DNA of 64,000 bases from Craterostigma plantagineum (GCA_027422505.1 JAPQWV010000753.1:177001-241000), one strand, 5' to 3'; shown: positions 21,836-32,398, counted from the stretch's first letter. The notes: generated by a model not told the origin, from the sequence alone. Translations and numbers: made by a program.

Positions 21836-23455
21836 TGATGAACGTATTTTAATACGTTTATTGTTTATTTATTTGGGTTATAATAGGAAATTATTGGTCA
21901 TTTCATGCATTTATTGGCTCTATTTACACCAATTTAAATATTGTAGGACCTTCGAATGGTTATCGAGCGAAAAGGAATGAAAACGAGGCGGAAACGATGT
22001 GAAAAGGACTAAGTATGAAGCTGCCAAGCAACGTTCACGGCCGTGAATCATCTCGCAGGAGGCCGTGAACGTGGGCAGTGAGCTTCAAAGACATAAACCT
22101 TAAGTGTCACGGCCGTGAATCCTCATGCACGAAGCCGTGAACGTGGACAGAGAGTATAAGGAGGAAAGAGCTTATGTGTCACGGCCGTGAGTCCTCATGC
22201 CAAAAGTCGTGACTCGCGGCAGGGACTAAACAATCGCATTGCTGTTCACTGTCACTGCCGTGAACCTATATGCAAGAGGCCGTGACTCACGCCAGAAAGT
22301 CAAGTTTTAGGGTTTAAGCCGCCGTCACGGCCGTGACACCTCGTGCACGAGGCCGTGAAGTGTTTAAGAAAGACGAAAAGTCAGCCTAAATGCATATGTC
22401 ACGGCCGTGAGGGCCCGTTAAGTGGTCGTGAACGTGTCAAATTTCAGGGTTATGGCCCAAATTCGAAGCATAAAAGGGGAGTTCATCTCAGAACTCAAAA
22501 AAAACCCATAGAGACGAAAACTTAGAGAAAATGAGAGGAGGAAGAACACTAGAAGCTGCTCTTTCATTCGGAGACACGTAAGGGACGATCCAACAACGCA
22601 GCCATGCTCATTTGATCGAGGAACGAGAGATCCACCTCAGAAACGCCATACTCACTTCTTAGGGAAGATTTAATGAGTTCTCTAGCCTCGCTTCCTTTGA
22701 ATCTCGTTGTTGTTTTGTCTAATATGAGTAGCTAATCCTCTTATGTGTTTGGGAGTAGATGAACGTTGGGTTATGTCATAGTTAAGGCGTAGGATAATCG
22801 TGAACACGTGTATTCGACTATTTATCGTTCTATGATATTGCTTATTTGTCTCAATATGTCTATGTGTTGATATGAATGTGTGGTACATCGTTTAGGGCGA
22901 CAGCTAAATAACGACTAGGCCATTAGTAGACGTTAGGATTCAAGTATAGGACGACAGCAAATACTCGATCCTCGCCGTCTAGTAATTGCTAAACTTAGAT
23001 TGCCACGAGGATTTAGGGCGACAGAAAATCCGTTAGTGGGTAGGAAATTACTTGGATTTAGTCGATAATCACGTAGGAGCGATATTCCGTAGCCTTAGCC
23101 GACAGCACCCAGCGGGATTCGAATCCCGAACACATATTTGTCATCTTAAGTCACTCGTGTTATTTCTAGTTGTACTTCCTTAGTCTTCCAATCCTTTAGG
23201 TTGCTCTACTAAATTTGTCCGTAGCAAAAACAAATCCTGCATTTTATTTAGGTTAAATATCGAGTCGATAGGTCAATACTAGCAATCAATTTATTCCTCG
23301 TGTTCGATACTTGGATATTCGCTATAGATATTCTACAAACGATAGGTACAGTGCCTATCGCGCGTGGTACTAGTTATAACATATTCGTTTTAATTATTAC
23401 TTGACGTATTTGCATGAACATCTGTTTAATATATTAAAGTACACGCACGCGATCA
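21836..23455. mobile_element. Solo LTR (1,620 bp) inside Athila-B
   Basis: It begins TGATGAACGTATT and ends CACGCGATCA, giving canonical TG...CA termini, and is flanked by the 5-bp duplication TGAAC at 21,831-21,835 and 23,456-23,460. Removing it rejoins the Athila-B protease residues ...IDVH to AGEL. No primer-binding site, polypurine tract or ORF lies inside, so it is a solo LTR, probably of a Tat/Athila-related gypsy family. It carries a six-copy tandem repeat (22,034-22,440). Confidence 0.88.
22034..22440. repeat. Six-copy ~73-bp tandem repeat with CACGGCCGTG palindromes
   Basis: Units start at about 22,034, 22,108, 22,179, 22,252, 22,325 and 22,399, so the spacing is 71-74 bp. Each unit has TCACGGCCGTGA (fourth unit TCACTGCCGTGA), followed some 20 bp later by a second half such as AGGCCGTGAACG. 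Each unit can fold into a short hairpin. It lies within the solo LTR, a usual place for such arrays. Confidence 0.88.
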
Positions 23456-23460
23456 TGAAC

Positions 23461-23861
23461 ATCAATTAATGATCTCCTAGTTGCTAGGAAAGGTCTACCG
23501 AAGATTATAGGTATGTCCTTGTCTTCTTCCATGTCAAGCACTATAAAATTTGCAGGGAATATAAACTTATCGACCTTGACTAAAACATCTTCAATTATAC
23601 CTCGTGGACGTTGCAATGATCGATCTGCCAGTTGTAGTGTCACAGTTGTCGGGCTCGCTTCACCTAATCCAAGTTTTCTAAAAATGGATAAGGGCATTAG
23701 ATTAATAACATGTAAAGCTCCCTGGGTCATTGAGTTTTGGTGGTAACTTCTTTTGTATAATAGCACTACATTCTTAAGTAAGCGCTACAGTTTCTTATTC
23801 TCCGAACTTTCTCTTCTTCGACGATATATCCTTCATGAACTTCGTATAGCTGGGCATCAGT
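23461..23861 (-). pseudogene. Athila-B protease region
   Basis: The - strand frame 23,766-23,434 encodes QGALHVINLMPLSIFRKLGL, VTLQLADRSLQRPRGIIEDV and FIVLDMEEDKDIPIIFGRPF..., the retropepsin-like part of Athila pol. The typical D-x-G lies just upstream in a broken frame. The frame runs out at the solo LTR boundary; its last residues are read in LTR sequence. Confidence 0.85.
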
Positions 23862-25269
23862 TTAAGAGCATCTACAAAGCAATGTTGATGTGCACCTTTT
23901 TGAATATTTCAAGAAATTTAGAAAATTGTTCATCAAGTTTATTATTCTTGCGACGTTGTGGGAACGGAATTCGAGGCCGAGGTCTTCAGAAGGTAGCCAC
24001 TTATGCTCCACATTTTCAACATTCATTTCTTTAGATGTATCATTTTCTACTTCGGACGAGTTCACTTTCTTATTCTTGACCAGTGGCTCCAATTCTTTTC
24101 CACTCCTCAGTGTTATCGCTTTGCAATATTGTTTTCCTTCTCGCTTGGGATTAGCCTCCAAGTTACTTGGCAAAGAACGTAATGGCCTCTCACCTAACAT
24201 CTCCGCCATTTGACTCATTTGAACTTCTAAGTTGCGGATTTGCGCTGAATGATTATGCATGTTAGTTCTCATTTCGTTGATAAGTTGTGTCTGTGAAATA
24301 GTCATTTTCGCCAAAGCTTCTTCCCAGTTTGCCTTCTTCTCATTTGGTTGATGGTTACGGTCTGGTTGTAGAGAATTCTGATTATTATTCCATGGAAAGT
24401 TTGGATGATTGCGTCATCCTGGATTGTAGTTGTTTGAATAAGGATTGTTTGGTTGACGAATGTAGTTTCCAACATATTGTGCTTGCTCCAATGATAGTTG
24501 TTATGTGCTTGACATTCAGAACTCTGATGTGGTCCGCCAGAAACATTGCATTCAACACTAGGCAAGTGAACGAAATTGACTGAAGCTTGATTTGTTTGCA
24601 GTTGCTTCGTCAGATTCGCCACTTGAGCAACCAGTTGAGCAATCAGATCATTTTTAACAATTGTTGTTGTGTTCCTTGCTCACTCCATTGGCCATTGATA
24701 ATTGTTATTGGCGACACTATCTATCAACTCGTACGCTTGTTCGTCATGATTGTCCCTCCAGCGGAAGCGTCAATGACGGCTCTTTCAGCACTACCTATAG
24801 TGTTGTAGAAGCTCAAGACTTGTTGCGATTTAGGTATACTGTGGTGCGGACACTTTCTCATCAGCTCCTTAAATCTATCTCAAGATTCATAAAGTGATTC
24901 GCCATCTATTAGAGTAAAATGAGTGATCTCCTTGAGTATCTGTTGTTTTTTTCTTTTGCAGGGGGAAAGAATCGGGCGACGAATTTAGTAGCACTAGCCA
25001 ACATGTCCCCTGTTGTAATTGAATTGGTTGGCAAAGAATTTAGCCATGCCTTTATCACGTAGCATTAATTGGAACAGTTGCAGCTGTAATGCATCGTCAG
25101 AAACTCCATTATATTTGATAGTATCACAGATTTTCAAGAAGTTGTCGATATGGGTGTTTGGATCTTCGCTGGGTAATCCATAAAATGGAAATTGTTAAAT
25201 CATTAGAAATGTTATCGGCTTAAGCTCAGTTATTTGGAGGAACCGCTGTTTGGTTTCCTTGTCAGCCAT
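23862..25269 (-). pseudogene. Athila-B gag
   Basis: From 25,269 on the - strand: MADKETKQRFLQITELKPIT, with a deletion of about 26 codons relative to Athila-A after MAD. Short frames then match LRDKG, ESLYESWDRF-like and CPHH residues. The frame 24,622-24,302 encodes VHLPSVECNVSGGPHQSSEC (second knuckle Cys changed to Ser). The frame 24,314-23,862 encodes MTISQTQLINEMRTNMHNHS, LEVQMSQMAEMLGERPLRSL and KAITLRSGKELEPL, the gag-protease linker. Several frameshifts make it inactive. Confidence 0.87.
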
Positions 25270-25399
25270 GGCTATTTGTGTTTGGTTGATTGCTTGCTTC
25301 TTCTTTTTTCGATTTTCCAGACAAGCTCGATCGATCTCCGAATTTAAAGGAAGTAAGTTAGCGCTCCCAAACTTTCTCATAAACTGTTAAACACCTTAA

Positions 25400-25517
25400 T
25401 GCTCTAATAATATAAATAATAATAATAATTATAATAAAATAGTAGTAGTGGTAGTGGTAGTGGTAGCGGTAGCGGTAGTGCTAGTGGTGGTGGTGGTGGT
25501 GGTAGGTGGTGGTAGTA

Positions 25518-25550
<33 letters not shown>

Positions 25551-25551
25551 G

Positions 25552-25584
<33 letters not shown>

Positions 25585-25829
25585 CAGCAGGAGTAGCAGC
25601 AGGAGTAGCAGCAGTAGTAGCAGCAGTAGTAGCAGCAGTAGTAGCAGCAGTAGTAGTAGCAGCAGTAGTAGTAGCAGCAGTAGTAGTAGCAGTAGTAGTA
25701 GTAGTAGTGGCAGTAGTAGTAGTAGTAGTAGTAGTAGCAGCAGGAGTAGCAGCAGGAGTAGCAGCAGTAGTAGCAGCAGTAGTAGCAGCAGTAGTAGCAG
25801 CAGTAGTAGTAGCAGCAGTAGTAGTACAA
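25400..25829. repeat. Trinucleotide array (GTA/GCA/GTG) with a 153-bp internal duplication
   Basis: About 430 bp of AGT, GCA and GTG triplets. A recognisable block beginning GTAGCAGCAGGAGTAGCAGC occurs at 25,581 and again at 25,734, 153 bp (51 triplets) apart, so the array grew by segmental duplication as well as by slippage. It lies in the Athila-B leader and abuts LTR sequence directly at 25,830. It is open in all frames, producing artefactual poly-Ser, poly-Leu and poly-Val frames. Confidence 0.93.
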
Positions 25830-26922
25830 GTCTTAATATCATACAAAGTTGAAAATCAATAGCAATCATGTCTGACCACATCGTACCCCAGATAACGAAA
25901 CTAGAACATATTATAATTCAACATAAGCATCAAAATAAACATGTTCGTAATAAGAGATAAACGAAGAACTGGAGAACGTATCGAATATGTAGTCGGGTCG
26001 TGTTTGCTCGCCCCGTCTCTCGATTGCCGTCTTTAGCCTTTTTATTTGTCTCCAAGGTCCCAGGCTGCTCCTCTCACGTTCGCTGCCCCGGTCCAAACCT
26101 CTCTGCTGTTCGTGCGTAAGGATGTCTGCTCGAGTGTGTATATGGTATATCCTTTGTTGAGCCTTTTTGCTGAACAGGAGGTGTGCATGTGAGGATGGTG
26201 CATATGTGCTTGAGGGTTTGTTGCGTGGGTGAAAGGTGAGAGGTGCGTGCTTGGTTTTCTGCCGTGGGTGAAAGGTGAGAGGTGTGTGCTTGCTTCGAGT
26301 GAGAGAGACGAGAGGTGATGTTTGCTATGTGAGGCAAGTGAATGAGCAGCTGAGTCTGAAATTTTTCATGGGAGAGAGATAGGAAAGGAAATTGAAGAAG
26401 ATGATCCCTGCTCTCTCTCTCTCTCTCTCTCTCTTGATGCTTTTATTTCTCTCCCGACAAAACACGCTTCCTTTTTTTTCTCCTGAATTCCTGATTTCAA
26501 CCTAAAAATTTCCACTTCTTTTCTTCTTTTGCTGACCCATGTTTCAAGGTGATCTCAGCTCGTTCAAGTACTTACTAATTTGACCAAAATTGAGTAAATT
26601 GCATAATAGCCCCTAATTTATGCTAAAATTGCAGAAAGACCCAAAATAGAAAAACTATCATAATAACTCAATATGCCCACATAGCTGAAATAAGGACTTA
26701 CAACCCCAATTGACTCGAAATAAACCCCCGAAAGATCACCTAAATATCGGCGCATCATTGAGATAATCGAAGGACTGAGATCATCGCCTCAAAGTGAAAT
26801 ATGAGTTAAGTTAGCTCACTAATTTGATGAGTCGGCTCAGCAAGACTAAACCTGAGTAAATGATTGTCGTGTTCGAATTCATATTCAAATTCGAAAGCAT
26901 GCATAAATAAGTTCATCATTAT
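25830..26922 (-). repeat. Athila-B LTR (5' LTR on the - strand, 3' end missing)
   Basis: GTCTTAATATCATAC at 25,830 is the reverse complement of sequence in both other Athila LTRs (19,360 and 28,450). The match with 27,880-28,464 continues in inverted orientation to about 26,420, where a CT-repeat (26,409-26,434) begins. 26,435-26,922 has no partner in the window but is probably the outer LTR. The inner LTR end and the primer-binding site that should lie next to gag are absent; the triplet array takes their place. Confidence 0.75.
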
Positions 26923-27425
26923 TAGTACTGTCAGAACGGGTAGACGGGGCGGGCCAGCCCGTAGCCCGCCAAAGCCCGCAACTTCCGGGGCGGGCACGAG
27001 CAAGCCCGCCAGTTGGCGGGCATGGAAAATGAAGGCCCGCCCTGCCCACAGGCGGGTGGCGGGCCTGGCGGGCTTAGCCCGCCATTATTTTGTAAAACAT
27101 AAATAACAAAAAATAATAAAAATAGGAAAAGTAAAAAAAAAATAATAAATAATAGGAAAAATAATATAAATATAGGAAATAATTCAAAAATGAAGAATTC
27201 AAGTTGGAAAATATCTAATTTTTAGTAAAAAAAATCATATTAATTTATTTATGTTATTAAGTACTAATTAAAGCCAAAAAATATAAAAATATTATAATTT
27301 ATTTATAAATATGATTATGTAAAATAATTATATAATATTTTATTTTGGCGGGCACCTGTGGCCCGCGCGGGTATGCTTGCTAAAATACGGCCCGCCCACG
27401 GTCGTGGGCCCATTTGACAGCTCTA
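26923..27425. mobile_element. hAT-type MITE (503 bp), GGCGGGC-rich arms
   Basis: The ends are TAGTACTGTCAGAACGGG and GGGCCCATTTGACAGCTCTA, inverted repeats with a few mismatches. The 8-bp duplication ATCATTAT is exact at 26,915-26,922 and 27,426-27,433. The arms are degenerate GCCCGCC/GGCGGGC words around a very AT-rich centre. No transposase is encoded. Confidence 0.9.
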
Positions 27426-27454
27426 ATCATTATTGTAGCTGTTCGAAAACTTAT

Positions 27455-27874
27455 TGTAGAAATTTGGGCCGGGCCTACGGTAATATCCATCATCGAGGCC
27501 CACGCACACACGCCACACATGAGGAGAGGTCCCGATATAAGCTTGATGGGGTTCCTTCCTAAAACTAATTGGTGTTAAGATGAGTGGCCCGTCAAGCTTA
27601 TATACCATATAATTTTCATTATAAGTTTCGGTGTGGGACAAACCGTTCCTCACACGTGATATTCAACACTCTCCCTCACGTATGAGCCAATTTCTCTCTT
27701 TTGTTGTTTTTTAATGGGACGGGAACGCCGTTCTTTTCGAACCCGCCATATCTTTTAAATTAAGTCGGATCTTCCCGCTCTGATACCATGTGGAAATTCG
27801 GACTGGGCCTCCGGTAATACTCGTCATCGAGGCCTACGCACACACGCCACACACGAGGAGGTGTCACGGTATAA
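27455..27874 (-). mobile_element. TRIM element, one LTR complete, the other truncated
   Basis: One 214-bp LTR (27,455-27,668, TGTAGAAATTT...TATTCAACA) and the first ~86 bp of a second copy (27,789-27,874, TGTGGAAATTCGG...) flank a 120-bp internal region. On the - strand the internal region begins with the primer-binding site TGGTATCAGAGC (27,777-27,788) and ends with polypurine GAGGGAGAG (27,669-27,677). With no coding capacity and such small size it fits a terminal-repeat retrotransposon in miniature. The second LTR breaks off where Athila LTR sequence begins. Confidence 0.85.
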
Positions 27875-27875
27875 G

Positions 27876-28953
27876 CTAGAGAGCAGGGATCATCTTCTTC
27901 AATTTTCTTTCCACATCTCTCGCCCATAAAAAATTTCAGACTCAGCTGCTCATTCACTTGCCTCACACAGCATAGATCACCTCTCGTCTCTCTCACTCGA
28001 AGCAAGCACACACCTCTCACCTTTCACGGCAGGAAACCAAGCACGCACCTCTCACATTTCACCCACGCAACAAACCCTCAAGCACATAGCTGCACCATCC
28101 TCACATGCACACCACCTGTTCGGCAAAAGGGCTCAACGAAGGATATATCATATACACCCTCGAGCAGACATCCTTACGCACGAACAGCAGAGACGTTTGG
28201 ACCGTGGCAGCGAACGTGAGAAGAGCAGGCTGGAACCTTGGAGACAAATAAAAAGGTGAAAGACGGCAACCCAGAGATAGGGCGAGCAAAACACGACCCG
28301 ACTACATATTCGATACGTTTTCTGTTCTCCGTTTATCTCTTATTATGAACATGTTTATTTTGATGCTTTTGTTGAATTATAATGTATTCTAGTTTCGTTA
28401 TCTGGGGTTACGATGTAGCCAGACATGATTGCTATTGATTTTCAGCTTGTATGATATTAAGACTTTTACGCTGTGTTGAGTATTATAATCCGTTATTAAT
28501 ACTTACGAATTTCTGATCAACTTTCGTATGAATAGGTGTTTAGATATGAGACTGAGAGGTGATTATCTGAGCGTGTCCGTTGATTATGATACCATTGGAA
28601 CATTCGTTAGCTAGAGATAGTTACGTGACTAGTGCGATGACTATGATTTTCTGCGCTTAATGTGTTCTACGCGTAGAAATCTTGACAGAGATGTAAGGTT
28701 CACATATTAGAATAGGTTATCGTAAGCTAGAGATAGTTTCATCAACTACCAACTTTTGATAGTTCAAATAAATTACAATTAATATAATTTCGGTACTTAG
28801 TAACACAGTCCTTTGGGCTCGATATCCGTACTTACGTACACTATTACTTGTTAGAACTAGAGTTGTCAAAATGGGCCGAGCCCGTCGGGTCGGGCGGTTT
28901 GACAGCTCTAGTTAGAACGATACGTACACTACGTGTACGAATTATTCGCAACA
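27876..28953 (+). repeat. Athila LTR copy C (3' or solo LTR)
   Basis: It is inverted relative to 25,830-26,420 and in the same orientation as 19,251-20,007, ending TTCGCAACA at 28,953. No tRNA-Asp primer site follows, so it is a 3' or solo LTR. Its left end is lost at a GA-repeat where it meets the TRIM fragment. It carries a 53-bp insertion at 28,858-28,910 and lacks about 190 bp present in copy A. Confidence 0.8.
28858..28910. mobile_element. 53-bp hAT-like mini-insertion
   Basis: TAGAGTTGTCAAAATGGGCC at the left and GGTTTGACAGCTCTA at the right are inverted repeats. The insertion is bounded by the exact 8-bp duplication GTTAGAAC (28,850-28,857 and 28,911-28,918). The sister LTR at about 19,965 has one uninterrupted GTTAGAAC, an empty site. 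The termini resemble those of the 503-bp element at 26,923, so this looks like an extreme deletion derivative able to be mobilised in trans. Confidence 0.9.
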
Positions 28954-29919
28954 CTCAAAATACCCACAATTATTTTAGACTATTTGAGTTAAAAATGATA
29001 ACATGATTTGATATAACGAAGCTAATGCCAAGCTATGTCATCTTTCCTAAGATGTCGGGGAGACAAAAGAGAATTGAAATCCATAATACTAGTTTAAATT
29101 GCACACTCATACGTGTGTGCTATATAATCTATAATATTAATTATTAAATAATAATTACCAAAAATAGAAGGGTAAATATGACAATATAAAAATAAATGTT
29201 AGTGGGTCGTTTTCTTTTAATTAAATATTATTATTTTTAATTTTAACTAAGACCAAGCATACGGTTTATATCAGCCCTACACTTACTACTAGAGTATATA
29301 TTAGAGAACAACGAAAGACAATGTACGCAACGCAAGAAAATGTACGCTTTCAAAATCCATGTAAAAAATCTTATCAGAATTCTGAAAAAGAAATCGATAT
29401 CGTTGAATACTCTTTCCTTTTTAGTTTTTAAAGGGGAATTTAGTCGATAGACGATCAACCTGGGTATTAATTATTATTAAAAGGGCCCTTCCTTCGCTTC
29501 CGATTTAGGTCAAATCCTCCCCAATTTTCAGTAACACGAATGCTCCTCTTTGTGATCGCAATTCGCGTATTCATGTGCTGAATGATCTCAAAATTGTCGC
29601 TGCTTTGCCTTCTCTTTTGTTTTGCTCGTAAGTCGATTGATTTTTTGCATGGTTTCGATGTAAATCCTTGACCGATCTACTTAATCGGCATTAATGGAAG
29701 AATGGGTATGTTCATCATGATAATAGGAGCAATATGCGTAAAGTTTTACAGTCGTGTACTATTAGACACGTGCATGCTCGTCGTATTCATGTGCATCTAT
29801 GTTAATTAATTGTGCAAATTACGAGTCAGACCCCAAAACATATTTTCAATTAAAGGTAAGGACCTATGTAAGTTTTGTTTAGAGATAAGGATCAATTTAA
29901 CTTTTGTTTAGAGATAAGG
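28954..29919. other. Non-coding stretch; possible orphan 5' exon
   Basis: 28,954-29,490 is AT-rich without ORFs. 29,490-29,640 is CT-rich and then reads ...TTTGCTCGTAAGTCGATTG, which looks like a plant 5' UTR with a GT splice donor and intron start. No downstream coding exon can be found, so this is at most a displaced fragment. Confidence 0.3.
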
Positions 29920-29924
29920 ACTCA

Positions 29925-30062
29925 TGTGGTACCACAGACACACGAAGTGGTACCGCAGACCCATGAAGTGGTACCGCAGTCTCATGAAGTGATATTACAG
30001 ATTCATGAAGTGGTATCACAGACCTATAAAGTTGTACTGCAGAACAATGAAGAGGTATGGGG
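29925..30062. repeat. 21-bp coding-phase minisatellite
   Basis: Six to seven units of 21 bp, of the form CATGAAGTGGTACCGCAGACC, with increasing decay to the right. The period is a multiple of three and the + strand reads as a heptapeptide repeat of the HEVVPQT type within a 67-codon frame (29,875-30,078). No gene model surrounds it and no homologue is recognised. Confidence 0.8.
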
Positions 30063-30089
30063 AAACCATGAACTGTAACTGAAACCAGG

Positions 30090-30583
30090 GTTTTAATAAC
30101 CGGACCGGACCAGACCGCCGGTTTGGGCCGGAAAACCGCGGACTGGCCCAAAATCCGGTTCGGGTCCGGTCCGGTCCAATAGTTTAATTAAAAATAAAAG
30201 AAATAATATGAAAAGGTGAATGGAAAGCTTAATCCATTTAAAAGTAAGCTAATGGGCCGAAAAATTCTCGGCCCAAATTTTATTTTTTGTTTTTATGTAT
30301 AAATTTAGCCCAAATTACTTTTAATTGTTTATTAAATTAAACTTAATTTCGAAAAAATACAATCAAATTTAAGGTTAAAAATATTTTTTAAAGGTGTATA
30401 ACAGCCATATTTCAGCTATGTATGATATCAATATTCACTACTAAAAAAATAAAAAATCATACTGGTTTAAATATATTTTTTAATTTTAAATACACCGATT
30501 TTCTATCGGTTTTGTCCCGGTTTTATTTCGGTTAAACCACTAAATTTTCCGGTCCGGTTCGAAAACCCGGTTTCAGAACCTTA
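30090..30583. repeat. GGTCCGGT-armed repeat, probably a decayed hAT MITE
   Basis: The left end CAGGGTTTTAATAACCGGACC and right end region CCGGTTTCAGAACCTTA are roughly inverted, with GGACCGGACC/GGTCCGGTCC words in the arms and an AT-rich middle. No 8-bp target duplication was found, so the boundaries are uncertain. Confidence 0.45.
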
Positions 30584-30844
30584 AACGTACGCCTTAATTA
30601 ATTCTTGACTTTTGATCTTGTCGGATACTCTAGCCGAGGCCCGAGCCTGACATTTATGTGTATGTTCTTAATGGGGAATTGTGTCAGGCCTCTTTTAAAA
30701 TTAGGGATCAGGCCCTGTCAGACATTTTTTTAGTTTTAAGGACCTCTTTTTTGAAAAATTAAGTGAAAAGGACCCAAAATTGTGATTTGACGAAATTACC
30801 CTTAATAAAAGTGATTTTTGAAGGGTATTTGACGTCAGTTTTAT

Positions 30845-31470
30845 GTTACACAGTTATACTGATTTGTTACCATAACAACCGGAAGTGTTACTTTAACGTC
30901 ATAAGACGTTACTTATCGACAGTAAAATGTTATTTAACAGACATATTTATTAAATCGAATTATCGAATCCCATTTTTCACACTGATCGAGCACAGTCGAT
31001 TGTTAACACCTTGTTTTGTTTTCCATCATGCGGTATTACACCATAAATTCTAAACCGTAAACCCTAAACTCGACGTGACGACCATTAGCGTTCTCCTATA
31101 AAAGATCGAATCATTAGCGTTTCGATATTATTATACGTTTCGAGATTAAAAATTGTAACCCATTATAGGAGCATTGCTCCCTATAATGATGAATTTTCTG
31201 TCTAGGAAAACTGGGGGAGGATGGTCGGGTGGAGGGTTCAAGAACAATTATAACTGTTACACAATTATACTGATTTGTTACTGTAAAAATCGTAAGTGTT
31301 ATTTTAACGTCATAAGACGTTACTTATCGACAGTAAAATGTTATTAACAGACATATTTATTACATCGGACTATCGAACCCTATTTTTCCCACTGATCGAG
31401 CATTGCTCCCTATAATGATGATTTTTTTGTCTAGGAAAACAGGGGGATGGTCGGGTGGAGGGTTCAAGAA
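30845..31470. repeat. Imperfect direct duplication (about 300-bp units)
   Basis: The segment starting TTACACAGTTATACTGATTTG at 30,846 is repeated from about 31,258 (TTACACAATTATACTG). Shared blocks include ACGTCATAAGACGTTACTT, CTGATCGAGCA and ATGGTCGGGTGGAGGGTTC. Both units contain short palindromes such as AACGTCATAAGACGTT. There is no coding capacity. Confidence 0.75.
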
Positions 31471-31790
31471 CAATTATAACAGTTTTGCACTGAAAAAAAA
31501 CACTTTCTCTCATTTGGATAACAACAGTCTTGTATTGAGTACCATCTGGCATCTATTCAGTAACAAACGAAGTCGCATAAGTACCACATCATTCAAAAAT
31601 AATACCGATTCCTGCAGTAACACATTAACAAATGATGTTGCAGGAAGTGGTATTATTTTTGAATGTTGTGTTACTTCTGTGACGTCATTTGTTACTAAAT
31701 AGACGACATATGGTACTCAATACAAGACTGTTGTTATCCAAGTGAAAGAAAGTGTTCTTTTTCAGCGCCGAACTGTTATAATTGGCTGGA
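31465..31790. repeat. Long palindrome (about 150-bp arms, 20-bp loop)
   Basis: The left arm 31,465-31,618 and right arm 31,637-31,790 are inverted copies at roughly 85% by eye; blocks such as GGATAACAACAGTCTTG and TTCAAAAATAATACC are identical on opposite strands. The loop is about 18-20 bp. Transcription would give a long hairpin RNA. Flanking words CAGGCCCTGTCAG (30,707) and GGGCCTGACAG (31,862) are themselves inverted, so the palindrome may be the core of a larger foldback transposon. Confidence 0.8.
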
Positions 31791-32390
31791 ACGGATTATT
31801 TAGGTATACATCGTAATTTGGACATATGTCAGGGTTAAACATGTCTTTTTGCGTCATTTTAGGGCCTGACAGCTTAGTTTTTCGAAAAGTTGGTCCTTTA
31901 TCCTAAATGAAATTAGAATGGGGACTGAACCAAAAGTTAAAAATGTTACTAGGACCTGAACCGTAATTAACCCTTTATTTATTTGTTAGTTTAATACATT
32001 TGACGATATGATGGGTAACGTGATGATAGGTTGGACGATTAGTATTCTGACATATGAATCATTAATTAATCGCCGAAAGGGATTTATAGTAAGCTATCAC
32101 GACAATCTCCATGTGAAGGTTTCTTCACCGTACCATTCAAGAAAGTTCAGCAATCACATGGATGGAAGGAAAGGTGTATGATGAAATGCCAACGAAAGTT
32201 TACATGCTTATGAGTTATGCCCCTTTATTGATTGGTCTTCTACTATTTTATTACAGAATTGGGTAGCTTTATTTCTAGGAAAGAAAAGCTTTTTCGGCGA
32301 CATTGCTTTCTGATTAATCATTTCTTAACCTAAACTTGTTTCCGCTTGGTTCATATATCGTTCATCTCCTTTAACTTCTTCTGCTCAACC

Positions 32391-32398
32391 TATATAAA
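32391..32398 (+). promoter_or_regulatory. TATA box of the SAUR gene
   Basis: TATATAAA lies 78 bp upstream of the preferred ATG at 32,476, a normal spacing for a short plant 5' UTR. No perfect TGTCTC auxin response element was noticed nearby. Confidence 0.65.

Noticed and set aside
22034..22440. Regularly spaced palindromic repeats resembling a CRISPR array
   Set aside because: The units are diverged along their whole length, the spacers are themselves related, and the context is a plant LTR; it is a 73-bp minisatellite.
23100..23130. CGGGATTCGAATCCCG, a T-arm-like palindrome suggesting a tRNA
   Set aside because: There is no A box or cloverleaf around it; it lies inside a solo LTR and is a short palindrome.
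25404..25881. Long open frames (up to 150 codons) of poly-Ser, poly-Val, poly-Leu and poly-Tyr on both strands
   Set aside because: They are translations of a trinucleotide microsatellite in all frames, not genes.
26409..26434. CT-dinucleotide run as a possible regulatory GAGA-type site
   Set aside because: It is the edge of the Athila LTR low-complexity region, and the sister LTR is truncated at the same GA run; nothing suggests regulation.
30090..30583. Confident hAT MITE call
   Set aside because: The arms and ends look right, but no 8-bp target duplication was found, so it is listed only as a probable decayed element.
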